NCBI RefSeq assembly: GCF_036884655.1
Contig: NC_088331.1
Coordinates: forward strand, 13,841,001-13,905,000
Source: Musa acuminata AAA Group
Lineage: Eukaryota; Streptophyta; Magnoliopsida; Zingiberales; Musaceae
Direction: 5' to 3'
Length of the DNA: 64,000 nucleotides
Translations under genes and position numbers: made by a program
In this document: piece by piece, positions 34,991 through 45,835 of the stretch
Numbering within the stretch: the stretch's first letter is position 1
Layout: every line of letters begins with the position of its first letter
Notes under the pieces: generated by a model
Seen by the model: only the letters and a program-made list of their open reading frames with translations
What the model was told of the DNA's origin: nothing
Databases searched by the model: none

Positions 34991-37160
34991 GTTTAAAATA
35001 AATTAATTATTTGATTTGCTCAATTTAGGTCTAGATTGACCCTTATATTTCTCTCAAATTATATTGTCTAATCTTATTTACCATTATTAACCTTTTTGCC
35101 ACTGGTCATAGCCAATGTCAATAATTGTACAATAACCTTTGTTGATGGGGAAAAAGATTATTGTTACTGTCTTGGTGAGGGTTATTAGTTATGATCATCA
35201 TTGTTGGGGCAAGAGGTTGGCCTTGCACTCTTGTTGAGCCTCGATGGTCGCGATCAATGTTGTCGAGGCAAGCATCATCAATACTACCGAGCAATGTTAT
35301 ATTTGATCACTATGTAATACTACATAATAGTAGTGGTACTATCTATATCTAGTAGTTTATTGATCATGAATGATGGTATCGCCGCAATAGTATCGCCCAG
35401 AACTATGAAACCCTTTTTGAAAAAATTAATACTTAAAATCAGGTAAGAATTTAAAAATAATACCGAAAATATTAGAATAATATTATGATAGTTATAGAGA
35501 AGTTTAGATATATTTAATGAAACTTTCTTAAGTTACATTTATGTTATACTTGATAACATATTCAAAACATAAATCGAGATAAAAATCATCTATAAATAAA
35601 AAGAAATTAGGAAAAGTGATATTATACATACTATAATTATATTAAATATTTATAGAGGAATTTTGATAGGTTTAGTAAAATTTTTTTAAGTTATACTCGA
35701 GTTATACTCAATTACAAAGTCATAACATAAATCCTTTATTTGGATAATTAATTACTCTAAAATCAAAATAAATTAGGAAAAATAGTACTAAATATATTAG
35801 AATCATATAAGGATATTTAGAAAGGAGTTTCAATAGGTTTGGTGAAAATTATTAAGTTTACACTCACGTTATACTCGAGCTATACTTATTACAGATTCCA
35901 CCAAAAATAATATATTTGGACGATTAGTCACTCTAAATTAAAAATAATTAGAAAAAATAACACTAAACCTATATAATCATATTAGGATAGTTATTTGGGT
36001 AGTTTGAATTGGTTTGAGAAAAATTACCCGAGTTATACTTGGTTTACACGCATGTTATAGTCAAGTTATACTTTGATCAATAATCAATCCAAAATACAAT
36101 ATTTTCCAAATAAAGTACCTTAAAGTCACGCCGCAAGTATGAATTGACTCTTATCTTATTTGATTCTAGGTTTTTGGTTTGAACTTGTTTATAAATCACA
36201 CCAGGTTTAAAATAAACTAATTATTTGTTTTGCTCAATTTAGGCTTAGATTGACCCTTATATTTCTCCTTAATTATATTGTCAAACCTTATTTGTCATTG
36301 CTAATTTTTTGGTCACTAATCATAGTCGACATTAGTAACAAGAGTGTGATCACTCAACCTAGCAATTGAAGTAGTCGTAGCCATCGCCTTCTCACTAGGC
36401 CTCATTGTGCAATGGCCTGAAAAGAGGTTGTTGTCACCATCAAGATGAGTATTATTGGTCATGGTGGATATTGTTAGGGCAAGAAATTGGCCATGCCCTC
36501 TTATTGAGCATCGGTGATTATGGCCAATGCCATCGAGGCATGCATCAACGTCACATTTCCACCAAGCAGTGTTACATTCTATCACTATGTAACAGTGCTT
36601 AATAGTAGTGGTACTATCTATATACAATGGTTTATTGATCACGAACTATGGTACCACCCTAGACCAAGCCATAGTTTTGCATAGAACTATGAAACCCTTT
36701 TTGAAAAATTTAATTTTTGAAATCATATAAATTTTTTTAAAAAAATAATATAAAAAATATTATAATCGTTTATGATAATTAATTACTCTAAAATCAAAAA
36801 ATAAATTAAAAAATAATAAACATACTAGAATCAGAATATTTAGAAAGTAGTTTCAATAGATTTGATGAAAATTATTAAGTTTATACTCACGTTATACTCG
36901 AGTTATACTTCATCATACATTCCACCAAAAATAACATATTTGGATGATTAATTACTCTAAATTAAAAATAATAATTAAAAAATAACACTAAACCAATATA
37001 ACCATATTAGGAAAGTTATTTGGGTAGTTTGGATTGGTTTGAGAAAAATTACTTCAGCTATACTCATGTTACATTTCACAAATAAAGTACCCTACGATCG
37101 ATCAATAATCAACCCAAAGCACCTTATTTCCTAAATAAAGTAACCTAAATTCATGCACAA
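34990..37160 (+). repeat. Roughly 1.2-kb direct duplication with inner tandem units
   Basis: Unit 1 spans about 34990-36200 and unit 2 about 36205-37160. Matching landmarks are TTGACCCTTATATTTCTC (35038 and 36252), a GGTTGGCCTTGCACTCTTGTTGAGC-type block (35214) against TTGGCCATGCCCTCTTATTGAGC (36487), TAATAGTAGTGGTACTATCTATAT (35325 and 36601) and AGAACTATGAAACCCTTTTTGAAAAA (35400 and 36682). Downstream of these, inner units of about 160-175 bp carry AAGTTATACTCGAGTTATACT and an ATTACTCTAAAAT motif, four in unit 1 and about two in unit 2. No coding capacity. Confidence 0.75.
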
Positions 37161-37264
37161 GTAAGAACTGTCACTATCACATATAATAAATCACGATAAA
37201 AACACATGTAATGAATCACAATAAAAACACATGTTCAATAATCACAAACCAAACACATGCCAGC

Positions 37265-37376
37265 AATATATATATACATATACATATATATACATATATA
37301 CATATATACATATATATATATACATATATACATATATACATATATATATATACATACATATATACATATATATACA
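37265..37376. repeat. (TATACA)/(TA) microsatellite
   Basis: About 110 bp of ATATACATATA in alternating TA and TACA units. Several spurious open frames of Tyr-Ile repeats result from it. Confidence 0.97.
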
Positions 37377-38503
37377 TTTGTTATTCAACTTAGTCAAAAA
37401 GTTTCAAAGAAGATATTAGCAATAGTATACAAAATTAGGTTTTTTTCAATAATTTACTTTTGTTGTTGATATGATGTCGCTACTAACAAAAAATCAAACT
37501 ATTCATAATCAAAGAGTAGATGACGTTGCTGAAGAGGTGATGAGGTTGCTGCTACTAGAGAGGAGATAAGATGAGATTGCTGCTAATGAAGTTACTGAGG
37601 ATGTCATTGTCGTTGGCTGTCGGAGAGGATCAAAGGATGCTGTCACTGATAGGAGCACATGTTATACTTGCCATCGTCGTTGGAGGGGTGAGGATCGCAT
37701 CATTGTTCATCATCGAAGAAGAGAGGACTGCTCATCACCATTGCCTATAATAAGGTTGCATATGTTCATTCTAGCTCTCATTTTTTTTCGTCTCTCTCGA
37801 TTTAAATCCAACTCGACCCGTAATTTAGTATGATTCTTTTCGAATGATTTGACAAGAATTAATTCATCCTGTATCGAGATCGAAATTAGATTGAATCAAC
37901 CCTTGAGTTGATCGGGTTTGAATCAGGACAACATGATTAATACAAAGGGCCAAATTGATTAGAAAGATATTTTTTAAAATTTTAAATAAAACAATGGAAA
38001 CATGACGTTTCATTAGGTAAAACCCTAACATTGGGGTATTTTTTTTATCGCATTAAATACCGGTGTTTTTTGTGTAGGGTGACCTTATATTAAATATCTC
38101 TTTTATTTAATTGACTCAAAACCAATATAGCTTACCAACGTTAGTTGATTTTAAATACTGACTTTAATGTAGGTTATAATATTTTTGTTGCGAAGATACA
38201 AACAATAATAAAACCCTTTTAATATTGTAATTGGCATAACAATTAGTCGTTTCATCATATGTAATGATTCATATGATTGGCAGAATTTTTTATAAAAAAT
38301 GTCCTTTCAGGAACATTATGAACACCGTGGAGAAAAAAAGAAAAAAAAAACATCAACCAAAAAAATGTAAAATGAGACGCTTTGCCGAAATATGTTCAAT
38401 TAGAGTTGGCTACTTTGGACACAGTCACGAAATAGTTCAGGTATGAAAGTGGGTACCCGAATTCTATTCGTGTCGATGTTATATAGGATGAAGTTTACGG
38501 CTA

Positions 38504-38587
<84 letters not shown>

Positions 38588-39400
38588 TTTATAAAAGGTA
38601 AGTTGCAAAGGTGGATTCGAACTCCTCACTGTCTATTTGAGAATATATTTATATTTTTTAAATATATATTTGACAAAAAATATTTGAATGAATATATTAT
38701 TATAGGATGATTTAAGTGTCCTATGAATAATAGATGAAAATTATATTTTAAATACATATTGACATAAGTATTGCTCGGTAAAGTTATATTTCAAAAAGTT
38801 CATTTAATATTATGTAATAAAATTATCTTTCTAATATTTTTAAATATTTATTAAAAAAATAAATAAATAAATATATTTATTTAAATTAATAAACTAAATA
38901 AACAAATGTGTGTAATTTATAAAAAAATTCATATGAAATAAAAATTATAATCATATAAATAAATGTATAATAATATTTAAAAATAAATAAATACAATTGC
39001 ACATTATAGAAGACATAAATAATGCTAGTTTCTCGTTAAATCATATTGACAATCTTATCATGATAAATAATATTTATGAGATATTTTAAAAACTTTAAAA
39101 ATTATATTAATATCCCATAAATAATGAAATGCTTATGGTAGCATGAGGTAATGCTGATACACTTGTAATACAATATCCAAGTCAAATATGATTTGAAAAA
39201 AAAATTTATCGAGCATCATTTAATATTTAAAATATGTATTGGACCTCAATTTACATTTCATAAACGTTCTTTTACCATCTAAACCAACGAGCAGCTTAAC
39301 TAATTGCGTAATTCATTCATCTGTGATGTTAGATGTTAATATTCCCTAGCTCGCATCCTGCTTCCAATCACAAGCCGTGTAGTTTAGTGGGTCGGCAACG
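37377..39400. other. Intergenic DNA, mostly AT-rich
   Basis: Apart from the (ATT)n tract listed separately, I see no gene. Around 37500-37760 the DNA is richer in GATGAGGTTGCTGCT-like motifs without a continuous frame. 38600-39350 is AT-rich and featureless. A GC-rich stretch starts near 39420 and leads into the next gene. Confidence 0.5.
38503..38587. repeat. (ATT)n microsatellite
   Basis: About 28 uninterrupted ATT units. Confidence 0.98.
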
Positions 39401-39889
39401 AACGAGTGGGAAACAAATACTATTTCTCACGACCGCTGAAACACACATCTCGAAGCATGCGTCCAACGGTCAGCGGAGCTCTAACGTGTCTCTTCTCCAG
39501 TAGAAAACCACCTATCGTTTCTGACGGACGGTCCTGATCACTTCGGAGTTCGGACCAAGCCGCCTCTTGGCGCCGTGCGAAAGACGGAATCCAGTAAGCA
39601 AAGCATCCACGACGGTGCAAAGCATACGTACAAAAAGAAGTAGTTACACGTGTTGCGCGACCCAAAGGCCAGATTTTGTTCCCGTCACCGTGCACTACAT
39701 CCCTTTCACCTATTCGGATCCGGATCCCGTCCACGCCTTGAAAGCACACGACTCTTGAGCCGTGATCCCCGGCGCCCATCTGACAAACTGCATCCTTACA
39801 AGCCGGTTGGAGCGGATCTCGTTCCCCGACATGCCTCCGATCCCCTCACGGGCGCACTCGCCACGATCTCGATTTCTTGATCCATCCCT

Positions 39890-40194
39890 AAACCTACACG
39901 ACCCGCTTACTCTTCACACCTAATCTCTCGCGTCGCCCGTTCGTTCTTGTCTGGATCCTTTTTCTTGTTCGTGGTCTCTTGCTTCCTCTCCCATTCCTTC
40001 GAGGTTTTAGGGTTTGGGGGGCGGGCGAATCGGGGTCGCAGGTTGCGACTTCGAGTTCGATCCTAAGGGTTTTTAATCTGGCTGCGGCCGCGTGATTTTA
40101 CTGGATCCGTGGGCTACGATTCTTACGTCGCTTGTTGCAGCAGGAGGGCTGTTTCTCCGCCCACGAACCACTGATGGTCCCCAGCTTATGGAAG
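39890..40194 (+). other. Probable noncoding first exon of the Snf2 gene
   Basis: A GC- and pyrimidine-rich leader ends at CTTATGGAAG followed by GTTAGCC, a plausible donor at 40195. Upstream DNA from 39420 is GC-rich and looks like a promoter without a clear TATA box; the 5' edge given here is approximate. An ATG at 40174 would open a short upstream frame (MVPSLWK, then into the next exon at 45751, stopping after four more codons). The link to the exon at 45751 is an inference from the absence of any other gene between them. Confidence 0.5.
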
Positions 40195-41519
40195 GTTAGC
40201 CCTAATCTTGGTTTTATTCCTCTTTTGCGTTTGTAATTGAAATCGTGCTCGTTGAATGGGATGTAATTTCTTCTTTCCTATGAATTTGATCTAAAAAGTG
40301 TTTTTCTAGTGCTGTAATTGATTTAATAATCTACTAATTGGTTTATGAAAATGGTACGCGGTGATAATATGTTAGTTGTAGCTATATTCTTCACTAGTCT
40401 TTTTCTGGTAATTGACGGTTTCTTGCAGTTTACGAGAATTTATTTTTTTGTGACTAATATTTTCGTGATGTAATGTGAAGTGCTTGAGACATGCATGCTA
40501 AATTTGGGCTGTTATGCATTCTTGTGACCTTGTGTTGCATTAAACTCTTAACGTATTGGATTATAATTACTTGTTAGTTCACAGTTTCCGCATACATCAC
40601 ATAAATTACATTTCAAAACAATTTTGTTAAATCTACAGTCCGACCAATTAAAACCCATTCGTCGTACCAGTGACTTTTTAAGGCATGGACAACTCGATCA
40701 CTGGTTCAGTTTTACTTTCCAATAATGATCTTCAACTCCATTTCCTAATAGGAACCCGAATTAAAGTTGAATCTGTAACTCTTGTGCTGTCTTTTGCTGT
40801 TCTTCTCCTCTTTATTATTTGTACTTCCATTGTAACAGTGGTATTTGGATTTGGAGTCTCATAGAAATCAGTTGCAAAAAAAAGTTGACTTTTTTGCTTT
40901 GAAATGGTGGACTCCGGCAGCTGCTGATATCTGGCCTTCTCATTTATTCTCAAGTACTGGATCATTATTCTTTTTGCATGTTAGCATGATCCCCTTTCTC
41001 TCTGTCTGAAAAGATTGACTTTATTAATTCATACCATACTTAGTTGTAATTAATTGCTTCTGTGCAGGCATAGTTCTTTTAGCATAATCCTGACAACAAA
41101 TAGTTTTTGTTTATTTTATTTCATTTGATTATATAATTGGTGATTCAACTTTTTAAGCTTTTGGTAATTGTGAGGAGTTTGCTAATAAGTTCTAGTTCTA
41201 TGAGCCTGCTAGGGTATTAGCAACAAGTAGGTTTTTTGGAGTTCAATCACTAGTTAGCTACATCATTGTACTTTTTTAGATGGTGCACAAATTTCAAAGG
41301 TCATTAGTGGGTCTAGTGATTCATTCAACAAAAGGCATGTATGGTATATGAAAATTGAAAAATTGTACCTTGGACAAGGGATGCCATTTCATTGCTATTT
41401 TAGAATTAAATTGGTCACCAAAGGAACAACGATTTGTTACTTTAAATTTTGAACTAAAATTTGAAATAATCATTTGACTATTGTATATGAATTAGAACTA
41501 TGAATATTTTCGTGTCTTT

Positions 41520-42510
41520 AATAGGCATTTGAGTGCTCGGGGGAGGCGAGGCTCGAGCGCCTCGCATAATGTTCGGGCAACGCGCTTCACTGAAGCGTTG
41601 TCTGGGCGCTCACTTGAGCCCAGGTGTCGAGCGCCTCGGGCAAGCACTCGATTCAATGCCATCGAATTGAACCAAAGAATTAAACCCTAGTGAAAGTGAA
41701 ACTTGACCTCGAACCTGACCTAGTGAACGTGAAACCCTAGACTCTATCGCTTAACCCACCTTCTTCTGTTGCCTTCATGTACAACTCCCTCCACCACTGA
41801 CGGACAGGTCTGAAGCTTCCTCCACCATTGTTGCTTTTGGGCGCAGCTCCCTTTCCTATCGAGGGATAGGTCTGAAGCTTTCTTTGTTGTTGATGGACAC
41901 ATTTGAACCTTTCTCCGCCCCGATGCTACCATCCGTAGGAAGCTGCAAACTTGCCATTGATGGGCATGTTGATTTTATCTTATATTATGATTCTATTTTT
42001 ATAATTAGTTGACCTTGCACCAATAGGTCCCTCTAATATATGATAGAATTTAAATTAGCTTTCATAAGAAGTATTGGATGAGATTTTATTTTATAATCAT
42101 ATATATCAATCGTAATATATATTTTATATATTTTAATATTTTAGTGTGCCTCACTTCGCTCATGCGGGTTCCTAGGTGAGCGCCTAGCACCTTGGGTATT
42201 TTGGGATCTTGGTGCCTTTTGAGATACAACAGAATAAAGGAAGAGAATTGAGAAGCAACTAGCTAATAGTATGTAGCTTTGTTGATTCAATCGAACCAAC
42301 TAGTTACTGTTCAATCGAGCTAAACTTAATAGTCTGGTTCGATTGCTTTGTTTGTACCGGGTGTTCGCCCAAGGCGCTTAGTGCCTGGGTTCAGACGAGT
42401 GCCCAGGTGACGCTTTATTGAAGCACACCACCTGGTGCCTCGCCTCGCCTCACTCGAGCACCTAGGCGAGCGCTCAAGCACCTATTTAAACCCTTGCTGT
42501 AGAACCAAGA
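41520..42510. mobile_element. hAT-like element with GC-rich inverted ends
   Basis: The left end reads ATTTGAGTGCTCGGGGGAGG then CGAGGCTCGAGCGCCTCG. The right end on the minus strand reads GGGTTTAAATAGGTGCTTGA, then GCGCTCGCCTAGGTGCTCGAG and GAGGCGAGGCGAGG. Both are followed by motifs rich in ATCGAATTGAACC or GGTTCGATTGAA. The same end structure occurs in the element at 58530-59667. The middle also holds an end-like block at 42145-42230 (CTTCGCTCATGCG, GCGCCTAGCACC). No intact transposase and no clear 8-bp target duplication were found. Lies in the leader intron of the Snf2 gene. Confidence 0.6.
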
Positions 42511-42748
42511 TGGTGTTGTCTTTATGACATCTTTGCAACTTACATGATCCCTTAATATCTCCATACTAGCATATTAATGCTAGAATCCCAAAAAATGGTG
42601 CATGTTAGTCTTCTGGCTATTTAGCCATGCATGGGATAGGCAAACTTGTGCATTCTTTTAGATTTATAGTTTTCTTGTCATCATTTACTTTTCTTGATTT
42701 GTTCTTATGTCCACCATTCATCTTCTACAACTATTAAGGTCTTCCAAC

Positions 42749-43383
42749 CAGGGTTTTTAATTTCGATTGATACCACCCATACCGGTCCGCCAGCAGATCG
42801 GTACGCGGACCGCCCACTACCAGGTGGTATCGTCGATTGGGGCTGTTTCCGCCCCGTTACCACCAGAAATCGGTCGGTGACGGTCGATTTCGACCGTCGT
42901 TGCCCGTTACCGGGCGGTATTAGCCGAGGGAGAAGAAAGAATGGGGAGAAGAAAAGGGGGAACCTGGAGATCTGGCACCGCTCTCCCTCGACGATCCCAA
43001 TCCGTTGCTGCCATCCCTCGTCGGACGCCGCAAATGAGATGTCGTCTCCTCCTCGTTTGGGGCGACGAGGCCTTGGCGTCGTCAACGACTTCTCTTAATC
43101 CGCGCGGGGAGAAGAAGCCTTAGTGTGGCGAGAAGAAACCTTGGCGACATTGCCAAGGCTTCGCAGGGACACATTGGCATCGTCGATGACTTCTCCTAAT
43201 TTGCGCAGGGAGAAGAAGCCTCGGCGTGGGGAGAAGAAACCTCGGCAACGTCGCCGAGGCTTCGCGGGGAGAAGAAACTTCTCGCGAAGAAACCTCGGCG
43301 ACGTCGTGGAGGCTTCGAGGTTTTCTTCTCCCCACGTCGGGAGAAGAAACGACGTGACGTCGCACCCTTTTTTATTTTTTTAA

Positions 43384-43476
<93 letters not shown>

Positions 43477-43599
43477 GTGTGTGTGTGTGTGTGTGTGCGG
43501 AGCGATACATTAGAGTGTACCGCTCGGTATACTCGTACCATACCGTATCGTACCGAATTGAACTCGATACTCTGGTACAGCACGAAATTATGAACCTTG
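42749..43599. mobile_element. Nonautonomous hAT-type element with long TA/TG tract
   Basis: Left end CAGGGTTTTTAATTTCG; right end on the minus strand CAAGGTTCATAATTTCG, 14 of 17 matching. It is flanked by CTTCCAAC (42741-42748) and CTTCTAAC (43600-43607), an 8-bp target duplication with one mismatch, as hAT elements make. Subterminal DNA is rich in GGTAC/GTACC palindromes (ATACCGGTCC, GGTACGATACGGTATGG). The interior has GAGAAGAAGCCTCGGCG-type repeats (42940-43345) and a TA/TG microsatellite. No transposase. Confidence 0.8.
43386..43498. repeat. (TA)n-(TG)n microsatellite
   Basis: About 88 bp of TA followed directly by 22 bp of TG, inside the element at 42749-43599. Confidence 0.98.
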
Positions 43600-43814
43600 C
43601 TTCTAACCATGAAAGTATGCCCCTTTGTGTGCTCTTAAAATCATTTCACTAAAACCTTATTTTGGCTAAAATGACTAAAAGAAATGGAGATAGATTAAAA
43701 CCTTGTTAATTCTGCTATATACAAAGCCTCACTGAAGGTGAATAGATGACTTTGGGATCAGAATTGAAATAGGAACTCTGAAAGGTAAAGGAGGATTAAA
43801 TTGATAAGGGTTCT

Positions 43815-44175
43815 TTTGAACCTTTAGGAAAAGTGGTTCCATGGATGGGAGGGAAATTTGCCAAAAGATTTAGACCATTAAATATTTAACAATGTAAAAG
43901 GAATGATCAAATGATCCATATTGTTATAGTTGACGTAAACGATTTTATGCACTATATTTTTGGGGTTTGGTGATTAGTATACAAATACAAACTGTTTGAA
44001 CCTTTACGAAAAGTGGTTCCATTGGATGGGAGGGAAAATTGCCAAAAGATTTAGACCATTAAATATTTAACAATGTAAAAGGAATGATCAAATGATCCAT
44101 ATTGTTATAGTTGACGTAAACGATTTTATGCACTATATTTTTGGGGTTTGGTGATTAGTATACAAATACAAACTG
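43815..44175 (+). repeat. 180-bp tandem duplication
   Basis: Unit 1 is 43815-43994 and unit 2 is 43995-44175. Both contain AAAAGTGGTTCCAT, GGGAGGGAAA, CCAAAAGATTTAGACC and ATTTTTGGGGTTTGGTG. Only a few differences and one inserted T separate them, so the event looks recent. It lies in the leader intron of the Snf2 gene. Confidence 0.95.
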
Positions 44176-44914
44176 TTTGAGGGTCTAGTATGCAAATTTG
44201 TAAGGTTTTAGGACTAATGTACAGAGGTCCCAAGCACAGTAAGCCGGAACTCAAGTTAGATATTTAGGCTGGTCCATATTTTGTGTCTAAATTGGGCTCT
44301 TGGTTACAGCCAAATAAACTTATGAAACTTGAGGGGGTGTAACTCTTATTCCTGTTGGGAACCCAAAAAAATCTGCAATTATACATGAACTAAATTACTC
44401 TATGATCACCTCCCGGTAATGAATTCTGAAACATAAATGCTAAAATATGTTAAACCAGAAGCTGCATGTTATTTGTTTTTAGTTTTTTATGGGCTTTAAA
44501 CACTAAACTGTTTGATCATGGTACTCACTATTGAGCATCAACAATTCTGCTACTGTATTATCTTATTTTATATTCTTCACAACGAGAGTTTTGGTATAAA
44601 AATAGAGACCCTTGTGCATGCTCTATTGAGCCTTTGACCTTTTTGTTTAAGGCTTGGTAATAGGAGAACTATGGAACTTGACGGGTGTGTGGAACAGAAT
44701 GTGATAGCAATGATTGTTGTAACATCCAAAACAGCACGAAATGGATGGTACACATTGGTTTGGGAGTGGGACCTCACCCATTTTGGACAGTCTGATCCAA
44801 TTCAATATAAAAAAAAGACAGCATGAGCCCTCTTATTGCGATGCTGTTGCCACCGCTACCGTTTGATGTCACCGGCATCAGAGAACAGTTTGCCATGTAT
44901 CTCCCCAGTACACT

Positions 44915-45215
44915 CCCTCCCCTTCTCTTCCTCTTCTTCCGCCACCTTCATCGCTTCCTCTTCTTCCTCCTCCATCGCTTCCTCTTCTTCCACCTACTCC
45001 ATTGCTTCCTCTTCTTCTTCCTCCTCCTCGTCCACACTTCCTCTTCTTCATCCTCCATCGTTTCCTCTTCTTTCTCCTCCTCCATCGCTTTCTCTTCTTC
45101 CTATTCCTCTACCTCTTCATCCTCTTTCTCTTTTTCTTCATATTCCTTTTTCTTCCTCTCCCATCCTCTTCCTCCACTGTGCCTTCCTCTTCTTTTTCTT
45201 CTTCTTCGACTTTGG
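44915..45215 (+). repeat. Pyrimidine-rich (TTCCTC)n-like tract
   Basis: About 300 bp of TTCCTCTTC-type simple sequence. Three overlapping frames give Ser-, Leu- or Phe-rich open frames of up to 146 codons; these come from the composition, not from a gene. Confidence 0.9.
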
Positions 45216-45835
45216 TACACGGGTATATACTGGTGTTGTGTATCGGTCCTACCAGATCACTGAATAGTGTTTGATACCCGAAATGGCAGTCTAAATGTGA
45301 TAGGCATATGTTGGCATCTTTGTAGCTTTTAACTTGATTGGTGAAGGATCATAAACTGAATCCCACTTGGTTGGATACTGTTACTTTGTATATTTCAAGA
45401 TTATCCTTCATATTTTTTAGTTGGTTGTTTTTTTTGTGATTTTTTCATATCCCTCCAAATTGGAGGAAAAAATAATTCTGTTGTTGATATATATTTGTTT
45501 GTCTGGAAAGCTAATCCTGTTAAGTCTTGTGATCACTGTAGATGCCCGATCATGTTTATACTTCAACTTAGAGTTTTCTATCTATCTGTAGTAGATGCAG
45601 CACTGTGAACAAATGGATCTGTAGGGTAATATCAATTCTACTTCAATACCCATGAGTAAGTCCAAGGTGCTTCATTTTCCTTTTAACTTGCCATAATGCT
45701 GTGAAATGTCGCATGTAGGACTGATGGTAATATTTCTATTTTCTTTGCAGTCTTTCACAAGTTAGAGGATCAGGTAGCCTGTCTTCTTCAAGTTTTGTTG
45801 CAGAAGTGACTGCAAATCACACACTTTCTTAGTCT

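Noticed and set aside
37211..37469. Tyr-Ile-rich frames
   Set aside because: Produced by the TATACA microsatellite.
39420..39880. Frames in the GC-rich region upstream of the Snf2 gene
   Set aside because: No domain and opposite strands overlap; more likely promoter and leader DNA.
42694..43383. Frames of 60-134 codons in the hAT-type element
   Set aside because: They span its inverted ends and short repeats and have no transposase motif.
44823..45274. Three overlapping Ser/Leu/Phe-rich frames of up to 146 codons
   Set aside because: Produced by a pyrimidine-rich simple repeat in all three frames.
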